This document shows positions 7,844-16,979 of a stretch of 64,000 nucleotides of DNA, piece after piece. The stretch is from Actinomadura kijaniata NBRC 14229 (GTDB lineage: Bacteria > Actinomycetota > Actinomycetes > Streptosporangiales > Streptosporangiaceae), in contig NZ_BCQR01000043.1 in NCBI RefSeq assembly GCF_001552175.1, forward strand, positions 1-64,000. Reading direction: 5' to 3'. Under the pieces are notes generated by a model that saw nothing but the letters and a program-made list of their open reading frames with translations, was not told the DNA's origin and did no database searches. Numbering within the stretch: position 1 is the stretch's first letter; every line of letters starts with the position of its first letter. A program made the translations under genes and the position numbers.

Positions 7844-8638
7844 ATGAACACCGCGCTTGCGAACACCGGGCTTGTGAACACCGGGCTTGTGAACACCGCG
7901 CTCGTACGCGAGCCCGGCCCGCTCCTGGCGGAGGGGACCGTCACCCATGCCGAGCGGCGGCCGGTGGACCTCGACCTGGCCCGGCGGCAGCACGAGGCGT
8001 ACGTGGCGGCGCTGCGCGCGGCGGGCTGGAACGTCCGGGCGGTGCCGCCCGCCGACGACTGCCCCGACGCGGTGTTCGTCGAGGACACCGTCGTGGTCGG
8101 CGGCGACCTGGCGGTCCTGACCCGGCCGGGCGCGGAGCGGCGGCGCGCCGAGGTCGCCGGGACCGAACGCGCCGTGCGCGACCTCGGCCTGCGCGTCGCG
8201 ACCGTCGAGGCCCCCGGCACCCTGGACGGCGGCGACGTCCTCCAGGCGGGCGACACCGTCTACGTGGGCCGCACCGCCCGCACCAACGAGGAGGGCGTCT
8301 GCCGGCTGGCCCACCTGCTGGGCGGGCGCCGCGTGGTCCCGGTCGAGGTCACCGGCTGCCTGCACCTGAAGACGGCGGTGACGGCGCTGCCGGACGGCAC
8401 CCTGATCGGCGTCCCCGAGTGGGTGGACACCGCCGCGCTGCCCGGCCTGCGGGTCGCGCCCGAGCCGTCCGGCGCGCGCGTGGTGGTGCTCGGCCCCGAC
8501 CACGTCCTGCTGGCGGCGTCCGCGCCCCGCACCGCCGAGGTCCTGGCCGCCGACGGCCTGCGCGTCACGGTGGTCGACATCAGCGAGTACGAGGCGCTGG
8601 ACGGCTGCGTCACCTGCCTTTCGGTGCTCATTCCCTGA
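7844..8638 (+). CDS. ddaH: Dimethylarginine dimethylaminohydrolase (dimethylargininase)
   Basis: DDAH hydrolyses methylated arginines to citrulline and methylamines. The 264-residue product belongs to the guanidino-group modifying superfamily: substrate-binding DAVFVEDT (D75, E80, D81), LDGGDVLQ, catalytic His in CLHLKT (H174), and nucleophile Cys in TCLSV (C258). The ATG at 7844 is chosen because GGAGGC (7832-7837) precedes it by 6 nt; a longer open frame from 7751 has no such site. Codons 2-21 are four 15-bp tandem repeats, an addition in front of the usual first conserved stretch ALVREPGPLLAEG. It is co-directional with the urea transporter downstream, and both could serve nitrogen recovery. 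Confidence 0.92.
   Translation: MNTALANTGLVNTGLVNTALVREPGPLLAEGTVTHAERRPVDLDLARRQHEAYVAALRAAGWNVRAVPPADDCPDAVFVEDTVVVGGDLAVLTRPGAERRRAEVAGTERAVRDLGLRVATVEAPGTLDGGDVLQAGDTVYVGRTARTNEEGVCRLAHLLGGRRVVPVEVTGCLHLKTAVTALPDGTLIGVPEWVDTAALPGLRVAPEPSGARVVVLGPDHVLLAASAPRTAEVLAADGLRVTVVDISEYEALDGCVTCLSVLIP
7847..7906 (+). repeat. 15-bp tandem repeat at the start of ddaH
   Basis: Four consecutive 15-bp units follow the start codon (7847, 7862, 7877, 7892). The middle two are identical (AACACCGGGCTTGTG) and the outer ones differ at a few bases. They encode Asn-Thr-(Ala/Gly)-Leu-(Ala/Val) units and leave the frame intact. Each middle unit ends in a GTG that could act as an internal start, although none has its own Shine-Dalgarno. 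Confidence 0.9.
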
Positions 8639-8644
8639 CCACTC

Positions 8645-8677
8645 GTCACGGTGAACGTTCCGTAAATCGCATGTAAC
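8645..8677 (+). promoter_or_regulatory. GlnR-like half-site candidates upstream of urtA
   Basis: The AT-richer gap before urtA contains GTCAC (8645-8649), then GTAAA (8662-8666) and GTAAC (8673-8677), the last two exactly 11 bp apart. Actinomycete GlnR sites are built from GTnAC/GAAAC half-sites at this spacing, and urea uptake is a typical GlnR target. The match is partial, and this is only a candidate. Confidence 0.3.
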
Positions 8678-8763
8678 GCGGCGGTCGTCGGCGGGAAATC
8701 TCATTCCGGAGACTTGTTCACGGTAAACGGACCCACGGGGCCGATTCTGTGAGGAGTCGACAG

Positions 8764-9996
8764 TTGCGGAAACCATTCCTGCGACCATTGGCGGCGGCCG
8801 CCCTCCTGCCCGCCGCCCTGCTCACCGCGTGCGGCGGGCAGGACGGCGGAAACGCGAGCGCCGGCGCCGGCGGGAACGACGGGAACACCATCAAGGTCGG
8901 CATCCTGCACTCACTGAGCGGCACCATGGCGATCAGCGAGGTGACCGTCAAGAACTCCGAGTCGCTCGCCACCGACGAGATCAACGCCCGGGGCGGCCTG
9001 CTGGGCAAGAGGCTCCAGCCGATCGTGGAGGACGGGGCCTCCGACTGGCCGACGTTCGCGCAGAAGGCCCAGAAGCTCATCCGGAAGGACCGGGTCGCCA
9101 CCGTGTTCGGCGGCTGGACCTCCGCCAGCCGCAAGGCGATGCTCCCGGTCTTCGAACGCAACAAGGCGCTGCTGTGGTACCCGGTGCAGTACGAGGGACT
9201 GGAGTCCTCGCCCTACATCTTCTACACCGGCGCCACCACCAACCAGCAGATCGTCCCGGGCCTGGACTATCTGAAGGAAAAAGACAAGAAACGCATCTAC
9301 CTGGTCGGCAGCGACTACGTTTTCCCGCGCACCGCCAACAAAATCATCAAGGCCTACGCGCAGGCCAACGGAATGCAGATCCTGGGCGAGGAGTACACCC
9401 CGCTCGGCCACACCGAGTACAGCACGCTGGTCAACAAGATCGGTGAGGCGAAGCCGGACGCGGTGTTCAACACCCTCAACGGCGACAGCAACGTCGCGTT
9501 CTTCAAGCAGCTCAGGAGCGCGGGTTTCGACGCCGGCCGGCTCCCGGTGATGTCGGTGTCCGTCGCCGAGGAGGAGGTCAAGGGCATCGGCGTGCAGAAC
9601 ATCGCCGGCCACCCGGTGGCGTGGAACTACTACCAGACCACCGGGGGCAGGGCGAACGAGGCGTTCGTCAGGGCGTTCCAGGCCCGGCACCGGGGCGCGG
9701 TGACCTCCGACCCGATGGAGGCGGGCTACAACGCCGTCCACCTGTGGGCCGAGGCCGTCCGCAGGGCCGGGACCACCGACGTCGAGGCCGTGAAGAAGGC
9801 CGCCGCCGGGCTCTCCCTCGACCTGCCCGAGGGCAGGGTGACCATCGACGGCGCGACCCAGCACGTCCACAAGACCGCGCGGATCGGCGTCGTCCAGCCC
9901 GACGGGCTCATCAAGGAGGTCTGGTCCTCCCGGGAGCCGATCAGGCCCGACCCGTACCTGAGGTCCTACCCCTGGGCCGCCGGCCTGTCCTCATGA
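8764..9996 (+). CDS. urtA: Urea ABC transporter substrate-binding lipoprotein UrtA
   Basis: UrtA captures urea (or short amides) outside the membrane and hands it to UrtBC. The 410-residue product has a lipoprotein signal ending LLTAC with the lipidated Cys at 23, then a type I periplasmic-binding fold typical of the UrtA/FmdD family ([53 protein letters not shown]). I place the start at TTG 8764, because GAGGAG (8751-8756) sits 7 nt before it; a GTG at 8749 would overlap that site. First gene of urtABCDE. Confidence 0.95.
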   Translation: MRKPFLRPLAAAALLPAALLTACGGQDGGNASAGAGGNDGNTIKVGILHSLSGTMAISEVTVKNSESLATDEINARGGLLGKRLQPIVEDGASDWPTFAQKAQKLIRKDRVATVFGGWTSASRKAMLPVFERNKALLWYPVQYEGLESSPYIFYTGATTNQQIVPGLDYLKEKDKKRIYLVGSDYVFPRTANKIIKAYAQANGMQILGEEYTPLGHTEYSTLVNKIGEAKPDAVFNTLNGDSNVAFFKQLRSAGFDAGRLPVMSVSVAEEEVKGIGVQNIAGHPVAWNYYQTTGGRANEAFVRAFQARHRGAVTSDPMEAGYNAVHLWAEAVRRAGTTDVEAVKKAAAGLSLDLPEGRVTIDGATQHVHKTARIGVVQPDGLIKEVWSSREPIRPDPYLRSYPWAAGLSS

Positions 9997-10033
9997 CCTT
10001 CCCGACACGCTCCGGAGGAGGCGGCACGGACTC

Positions 10034-10912
10034 ATGACCTCCCTGCTCAACCAGCTCCCGATCGGGCTCAGCATCGGCGCGGTGCTGCTGCTGACCGCCC
10101 TCGGACTGACGTTCACCTTCGGCCAGATGGGCGTCGTCAACATGGCGCACGGCGAGTTCCTCATGGCCGGCGCCTACACCGCCTACCTGCTCCAGGACTG
10201 GGCCGGCGCGCAGGCCGTGCCGGTCGCGCTGCCGGTGGCGTTCCTGGTCGCGGGCGCGCTCGGCTGGGTCCTGGAACGCACCGCGATCCGCCACTTCTAC
10301 GGCCGCCCCCTGGACACCCTGCTGCTGACCTGGGGCGTCAGCCTGATCCTCCAGCAGGCCGCGCGCGACCTGTTCGGCGCGCCCAACGTGCAGGTCGTCG
10401 CCCCGTCCTGGCTGACCGGCCGGGTCGGGCTGTCCGGCGCGACGCTGCCCCACGCCCGGCTGTTCATCATGGCCCTGGCGGTCGCCTGCGTCGTCGGGAT
10501 CTGGGCGTACCTGGGCCGCTCCCGGCAGGGCCGCCGGATGCGCGCGGTCATGCAGAACCGCGAGCTGGCCGCCGTCAGCGGCGTCGCCACCGGCCGCGTG
10601 GACCAGCTCACCTTCTTCATCGGCTCGGGCCTGGCGGGCGTCGCCGGGGTCGCGCTGACGCTGGTCGGCCCGGTCGGGCCGTCGATCGGCACCTACTACA
10701 TCGTGGACGCGTTCCTGGTCGTGGTCGCGGGCGGGCTCGGGCAGCTGCGCGGCGCGGTGATCGCCGCGCTGGCGCTCGGGATGCTGAACTCGTTCGCCGA
10801 GTTCTGGACCGACGCCAGCCTCGCCAAGGTCGTCGTCTTCGCGGTGGTCGTCGCGTTCCTCCAGGTCCGCCCGCAGGGCCTGTTCGTCCTCCGCTCCCGG
10901 GCGCTGACATGA
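10034..10912 (+). CDS. urtB: Urea ABC transporter permease UrtB
   Basis: Inner-membrane permease of the branched-chain amino acid (LivH) type that forms half of the urea channel. The 292-residue protein has about eight hydrophobic segments and the family hallmark GQMGVVNMAHGEFLMAGAY near residues 30-50. The start ATG follows CGGAGGAGGCGG. It lies 37 bp after urtA and its stop overlaps the urtC ATG by 4 bp, so the two are probably translationally coupled. Confidence 0.95.
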   Translation: MTSLLNQLPIGLSIGAVLLLTALGLTFTFGQMGVVNMAHGEFLMAGAYTAYLLQDWAGAQAVPVALPVAFLVAGALGWVLERTAIRHFYGRPLDTLLLTWGVSLILQQAARDLFGAPNVQVVAPSWLTGRVGLSGATLPHARLFIMALAVACVVGIWAYLGRSRQGRRMRAVMQNRELAAVSGVATGRVDQLTFFIGSGLAGVAGVALTLVGPVGPSIGTYYIVDAFLVVVAGGLGQLRGAVIAALALGMLNSFAEFWTDASLAKVVVFAVVVAFLQVRPQGLFVLRSRALT

Positions 10913-11979
10913 GCGCCCGGCTGCGCGGTCACGCCCCGTTCGCGGCGGTCGCGGTCCTGCTGCTGGTGGTCGCGCCGCTGGCGCTGCCCGCCTTCCGCCT
11001 GGACGAGCTGGCCAAGTACCTGTGCTTCGCCATCGCCGCGCTCGGCATCGGCCTGGCGTGGGGCCAGGGCGGCATGCTGACGCTCGGCCAGGGCGTGTTC
11101 TTCGGCCTCGGCGGCTACGCCACGGCCATGTACCTGAAGCTGCACGACGCCGGGGGCGACCTGCCCGACTTCATGGTGTGGAGCGGCGTCGAGGAGCTGC
11201 CCGCGCTGTGGCGGCCGTTCGGCGCCGCCGGGTTCGCGCTGGCCGCCGTCGTCGCGGTCCCGGTCGCCGTCGTGCTGGGCGCGCTGGTGTTCCGGCAGCG
11301 GGTGCGCGGCGCGTACTTCGCGATCCTCACCCAGGCGCTCGCGGCGGCGTTCGTGATCCTGCTGGTCGGGCAGCAGGGCCTGACCGGCGGCACCAACGGC
11401 CTGACCAACTTCTACGACGTCTTCGGCCGGGACCCCGAGGCCGAGGGCACCCAGCGGACCCTGTACTTCGTGACGGCGGGCGTGCTCGGCGCGCTGTACC
11501 TGGGCGCGCGGCAGCTGGTGCGGAGCCGGTTCGGGCGGCTGCTGGTCGCGGTCCGCGACGGCGAGGACCGGGTGCGGTTCCTCGGCTACAACCCCGCCAC
11601 GGTCAAGACGGTCACGTTCGCGGTCTCGGCGGGCATGGCGGGCCTGGCCGGGGCGCTGTTCGTGCCGGTCGTCGGGATCATCTCGCCGTCGCTGCTGGGC
11701 GTGGTCCCGTCGCTGGAGCTGGTCGTGGCGGTCGCGGTCGGCGGCCGGTACGCGCTGGCCGGGGCGGTCCTCGGCGCGATCGTCATGAACTACGCCAAGA
11801 CCTCGTTCAGCGAGCAGTGGGCGGGCGGCTGGCTGTACCTGGAGGGCGCGCTGTTCGTCCTGGTGATGACCCTGGCCCCCAGGGGCGCGGCCGGCCTGTA
11901 CGAACAGGCCCGCGACGCCCTGGCCCGCCGCCGCGGGACCCCTGCGCCGGCCGCGCGACCGCGGGAGGCGGCCACATGA
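10909..11979 (+). CDS. urtC: Urea ABC transporter permease UrtC
   Basis: Second permease of the urea importer, LivM-like, 356 residues with about ten hydrophobic segments. The motif WGQGGMLTLGQGVFFGLGGY near residue 47 is the counterpart of the UrtB hallmark, and the RDGEDRVRFLGYN loop is typical of the family. It overlaps urtB (ATGA at 10909) and urtD (ATGA at 11976), showing tight coupling inside the operon. Its C-terminus is a basic Ala/Pro tail. Confidence 0.95.
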   Translation: MSARLRGHAPFAAVAVLLLVVAPLALPAFRLDELAKYLCFAIAALGIGLAWGQGGMLTLGQGVFFGLGGYATAMYLKLHDAGGDLPDFMVWSGVEELPALWRPFGAAGFALAAVVAVPVAVVLGALVFRQRVRGAYFAILTQALAAAFVILLVGQQGLTGGTNGLTNFYDVFGRDPEAEGTQRTLYFVTAGVLGALYLGARQLVRSRFGRLLVAVRDGEDRVRFLGYNPATVKTVTFAVSAGMAGLAGALFVPVVGIISPSLLGVVPSLELVVAVAVGGRYALAGAVLGAIVMNYAKTSFSEQWAGGWLYLEGALFVLVMTLAPRGAAGLYEQARDALARRRGTPAPAARPREAAT

Positions 11980-12725
11980 GCGACGCGTTGCTGGAGATCC
12001 GGGGGCTGAAGGTCGTCTTCGATGGCTTCACCGCCCTCGACGGGGTGGACCTGACCGTCGGCCAGGGGGAGCTGCGCTTCCTCATCGGGCCGAACGGCGC
12101 GGGCAAGACCACCCTCATCGACGTGGTCACCGGGCTGACCCGGCCCGCCGAGGGGTCGGTGCGGTTCGCCGGGACCGAGCTGACCGGCCGCCGGGAGCAC
12201 AGGATCGTGCGGCTGGGGATCGGACGCACGTTCCAGACGTCGGTGGTGTTCGAGGAGCTGACCGTGGTGGAGAACCTGGACCTGGCCGCCGGGTTCCGCC
12301 GCCCGCTGCCCGCGCTGCTGCGGCAGCGCAGGGGGATGTCCGACCAGGTCGCCGCCGCCCTGGACACCATCGGGCTCGGCGATCTGGCCGACCGGCCCGC
12401 CGGGGTCCTGTCCCACGGCCAGCGGCAGTGGCTGGAGATCGGGATGCTGGTCGCCCAGCGGCCGAGGCTGCTGCTGCTGGACGAGCCGGTCGCGGGCATG
12501 AGCGGGGACGAACGCGACCGCACCGGCGAGCTGCTCACCGAGATCGCCAGGGACCACACGGTGGTCGTGGTGGAGCACGACATGGAGTTCCTGCGCCGCT
12601 ACGCCTCCCAGGTGACCGTCCTGCACGAGGGGCGGGTGCTGGTGGAGGGCGACGTGGCCACCGTCCAGGACGACCCGCGCGTCCAGGAGGTCTACCTCGG
12701 CCGCGGCCGCGAGGAGGCAGCATGA
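11976..12725 (+). CDS. urtD: Urea ABC transporter ATPase UrtD
   Basis: Cytoplasmic ATPase of the LivG type powering urea import. In the 249-residue protein Walker A is GPNGAGKTT (38-46), the signature is the divergent LSHGQRQWLEIG, and Walker B is LLLLDEPVAGM. The ATG overlaps the urtC stop. The TGA of urtD is itself inside an ATGAG that opens the first copy of a dispersed element, so the usual close junction with urtE has been replaced by a 214-bp insert. Confidence 0.95.
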   Translation: MSDALLEIRGLKVVFDGFTALDGVDLTVGQGELRFLIGPNGAGKTTLIDVVTGLTRPAEGSVRFAGTELTGRREHRIVRLGIGRTFQTSVVFEELTVVENLDLAAGFRRPLPALLRQRRGMSDQVAAALDTIGLGDLADRPAGVLSHGQRQWLEIGMLVAQRPRLLLLDEPVAGMSGDERDRTGELLTEIARDHTVVVVEHDMEFLRRYASQVTVLHEGRVLVEGDVATVQDDPRVQEVYLGRGREEAA

Positions 12726-12939
12726 GGGAGCCGGAGGGGCGCGGCGTCGTCTGGACTGAGGAGCGCCGGGAGCGGAGCGACCAGAGCGACGGGGGAAGGC
12801 GGCGCCTTGGGGCGCCTCGGAGGCGACCGGGGGGCGCAGTGAGGGAGTCGGAGGAGCGCGGTGCCGCCTAGACGGAGGAGCCCGTGACGAGGGAAGGTGG
12901 CGCCTCCACGGCGCCTCGGAGGCGACCGGAGGGCACGGC
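12722..12939 (+). repeat. Two tandem copies of a dispersed hairpin element between urtD and urtE
   Basis: Copy A spans about 12722-12837 and copy B 12838-12939. Both begin with RTGAGGGAG, the first on the urtD stop, and copy B ends at the GTGAG of urtE. Each contains a GGCGCC hairpin (A: 12801-12816, loop TTGG; B: 12899-12915, loop TCCAC). Copy A shares long near-identical blocks with 56571-56743 between tctC and tctB, including GCGACCAGAGCGACG and GGCGCCTTGGGGCGCC. Copy A also holds an open frame from ATG 12722 to TAG 12869-12871 (49 residues, containing EGRGVVWT and ERSDQSDGGRRRLGAP). This looks like a mobile or amplified intercistronic element; its nature is not known to me. Confidence 0.75.
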
Positions 12940-13647
12940 GTGAGTGGTTCGTTGTTGGAGGTCAGGGGGCTGGAGGCCGCCTATGGGCGGGCCCGGGTGC
13001 TGTTCGGGGTGGACCTGGAGGTCGGGGCGGGCGGGCTGATGTGCGTGATGGGGCGCAACGGCGTCGGCAAGACCACCCTGCTCAACGCGGTCATGGGCGT
13101 GCTGCCGCCGACCGCCGGGACGGTGCTGTTCGACGGTGAGGACGTCACCGGGCTGCCCACGCACGAGCGCGTCCGGCGCGGGATGGGTTACGTCCCGCAG
13201 GGGCACGAGACGTTCCCGCAGCTCACCGTCGCCGAGAACCTCCAGGTCACGCTGGAGGCGTCCCGGCACCGGGACCGGGGGGCGATCGACGAGGCGCTGG
13301 CGGTCTTCCCCCGGCTGACGGAGCTGCTGAACCGCCGGGCGGGGTTCCTGTCGGGCGGGCAACAGCAGCAGCTCGCCATCGCCCGCGCCCTGGTCACCCG
13401 GCCCCGGATGCTGATCCTGGACGAGCCGACCGAGGGCATCCAGCCGTCGATCGTCGCCGAGATCGAGACGGCGATCGAACGCCTGCACCGGGAGGACGGG
13501 CTGGCGGTGCTGCTGGTCGAGCAGTACCTGGAGCTCGCGCTGCGCCTGGCCGACACGTTCGTGATCATCGAGGGCGGTCTCGTCCGGCGCTCCGGCACCG
13601 CCGCGGACCTGCGCGACGCGGAGGTGAAGCGGCTGCTGGCGGTCTGA
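12940..13647 (+). CDS. urtE: Urea ABC transporter ATPase UrtE
   Basis: Second ATPase of the urea importer, LivF type, 235 residues. Walker A is GRNGVGKTT (38-46), the signature is LSGGQQQQLAIARAL, and Walker B is MLILDEPTEGI. The start is GTG 12940, whose GTGAG is also the right border of the repeat element. The nearest purine-rich stretch is GGAGGGC in the repeat, so the element may supply the ribosome binding site. It ends the operon and is followed by a hairpin. Confidence 0.94.
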   Translation: MSGSLLEVRGLEAAYGRARVLFGVDLEVGAGGLMCVMGRNGVGKTTLLNAVMGVLPPTAGTVLFDGEDVTGLPTHERVRRGMGYVPQGHETFPQLTVAENLQVTLEASRHRDRGAIDEALAVFPRLTELLNRRAGFLSGGQQQQLAIARALVTRPRMLILDEPTEGIQPSIVAEIETAIERLHREDGLAVLLVEQYLELALRLADTFVIIEGGLVRRSGTAADLRDAEVKRLLAV

Positions 13648-13684
13648 CCTGGTAGATCAACGGTCCCGCATACCGGGACAAAGG

Positions 13685-13718
13685 GGAACCGCGTCTCACC
13701 ATCTGGGACGCGGTTTCC
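13685..13718 (+). terminator. Hairpin after urtE
   Basis: GGAACCGCGTC (13685-13695) can pair with GACGCGGTTTCC (13707-13718) around an 11-nt loop, with one bulge. There is no long T run. It lies between urtE and the leuA promoter and is the likely end of the urt operon. Confidence 0.5.
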
Positions 13719-13746
13719 GATCGCCGGATGGGATCTGTTAGCTTGA

Positions 13747-15585
<1,839 letters not shown>

Positions 15586-15674
15586 TCCCGAGACATCCGG
15601 GTGCGGCCTGCGCGGAGGCCCACCCGGACCAGGCCCGGTCACGACGATGCGACCCCGTCGGGTGACCGCTGTCT

Positions 15675-15709
15675 GGCCCCCGTCCCTGACGATCTCAGGG
15701 GCGGGGGCC
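15675..15709 (+). terminator. Terminator hairpin after leuA
   Basis: GGCCCCCGTCCCTGA (15675-15689) and TCAGGGGCGGGGGCC (15695-15709) form a 15-bp stem with a single G-T pair and a 5-nt loop. There is no clear T tract, which is common for actinomycete terminators. Confidence 0.65.
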
Positions 15710-15719
15710 GACTACTTCG

Positions 15720-15751
15720 CGCAAGCCGCTTGCGGGATTCGGTCCTATAGT
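15720..15751 (+). promoter_or_regulatory. Promoter and operator of the lacI-type gene
   Basis: CGCAAGC-C-GCTTGCG (15720-15734) is a perfect 7-1-7 palindrome of the kind bound by LacI-family proteins. TATAGT (15746-15751) is a good -10 box ending 6 nt before the ATG at 15758, so the transcript is probably leaderless. The palindrome covers the -35 zone, which suggests autorepression. Confidence 0.65.
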
Positions 15752-15757
15752 TGCGGC

Positions 15758-16783
15758 ATGACACGTCGACTCGCCGAGGTCGCCCAGAAGGTCGGGGTCA
15801 GTGAGGCCACCGTCAGCCGCGTGCTCAACGGACGGCCCGGCGTGTCGGAGGCGACCCGCGCCGCCGTGCTGACGGCCCTGGACGTGCTCGGCTACGAACG
15901 CCCCACCCAGCTGCGCGGGGAGCGGGCCCGGCTGGTCGGGCTGGTGCTGCCCGAACTGGGCAACCCGATCTTCCCGGCGCTGGCCGAGGTGGTCGGCGGC
16001 GCGCTCGCCCAGCGCGGCTTCACCCCCGTGCTGTGCACGGTGACGCCCGGCGGCCTGTCGGAGGCCGACTACGTGGAGATGCTGTTGCAGCAGCAGGCGT
16101 CCGGCGTGGTGTTCGCGGGCGGCCAGTACGCCGAGGCCGACGCCCCGCACGACCACTACCGGCGGCTGCTGGAGGTGCGGCTGCCGGTGGTGCTGGTGAA
16201 CGCCGGAAGCGAGGAGCTGGACTTCCCCCGGGTCTCCACCGACGACGCGGTGGCGGCCGAGCAGGCGTTCGGGCACCTGGCCTCGCTCGGCCACGAGCGC
16301 ATCGGCCTGGTGCTCGGCCCGGAGGACCACGTGCCCAGCCGCCGCAAGCTGGACGCGGCCCGCGCCGCCGCCGCGCGGGCGGGCCTGGACCTGCCGGACG
16401 CGTGGGTCCGGCGCAGCCTGTTCTCGCTGGAGGGCGGGCAGGCGGTGACGGCGTCGCTGCTGCGCGACGGGGTGACCGGCATCGTCTGCGGCAGCGATCC
16501 GCTGGCGCTCGGGGTGGTCAGGGCGGTGCGGCGGCACGGCATGAGCGTGCCCGAGGACGTGTCGGTGGTGGGCTTCGACGACTCGGCCTTCATGAACTGC
16601 GTCAACCCGCCGCTGACCACGGTGCGGCAGCCGATCGAGGCGATCGGCCGCGCGGCGGTGACGCTGCTGACCGGTCAGGTGACGGGCGGCGCCGTGGCGG
16701 CCGAGGAACTGCTGTACGAGCCGGAACTGGTGGTGCGGGCCTCGACCGCGCCCGTCCGGACGCGGGCGGGCGACCCGCGCTGA
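15758..16783 (+). CDS. LacI-family transcriptional repressor
   Basis: A 341-residue sugar-responsive repressor. The N-terminal helix-turn-helix and hinge read TRRLAEVAQKVGVSEATVSRVLNGRPGVSE, followed by a periplasmic-binding-like effector domain (LVGLVLPELGNPIFPALAE, VSTDDAVAAEQAF, SVVGFDDSAFM). The start at 15758 fits the HTH and the -10 box. It stands before the sugar ABC genes and alpha-glucosidase on the same strand, separated from them by 196 bp with its own promoter, so the operon is its most likely target; the inducer is probably an alpha-glucoside. Confidence 0.94.
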   Translation: MTRRLAEVAQKVGVSEATVSRVLNGRPGVSEATRAAVLTALDVLGYERPTQLRGERARLVGLVLPELGNPIFPALAEVVGGALAQRGFTPVLCTVTPGGLSEADYVEMLLQQQASGVVFAGGQYAEADAPHDHYRRLLEVRLPVVLVNAGSEELDFPRVSTDDAVAAEQAFGHLASLGHERIGLVLGPEDHVPSRRKLDAARAAAARAGLDLPDAWVRRSLFSLEGGQAVTASLLRDGVTGIVCGSDPLALGVVRAVRRHGMSVPEDVSVVGFDDSAFMNCVNPPLTTVRQPIEAIGRAAVTLLTGQVTGGAVAAEELLYEPELVVRASTAPVRTRAGDPR

Positions 16784-16844
16784 CACCGGTTTGCGCCGTC
16801 TCGTGCTCGGGTCCGAGCATGCCCTGACATGGGATTGTCTGCTT

Positions 16845-16895
16845 TTTGCGCAAATAAATTCATCTCTTGCCCTGTGATGTAGGTCTCTGTATGTT
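16845..16895 (+). promoter_or_regulatory. Sigma-70-type promoter of the sugar transport operon with upstream palindrome
   Basis: TTGCCC (16867-16872) and TATGTT (16890-16895) are separated by 17 bp in an unusually AT-rich patch. The palindrome TTTGCGCAAA (16845-16854) lies 12 bp upstream of the -35 and may bind a regulator. It does not copy the lacI operator closely, so its ligand is open. Confidence 0.55.
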
Positions 16896-16979
16896 CCTCG
16901 CATCGGCCGGGGATCGGCCGACGGGCACGGACAGGCGCTCCCGAGGGGGCGGGCCGCGCCGTTCCAGAGAGGAACACCC

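Noticed and set aside
12428-12871. 147-codon frame across urtD and the repeat
   Set aside because: The first 98 codons are an out-of-frame reading of urtD. Only the last part, inside the repeat, is worth considering as a micro-ORF.
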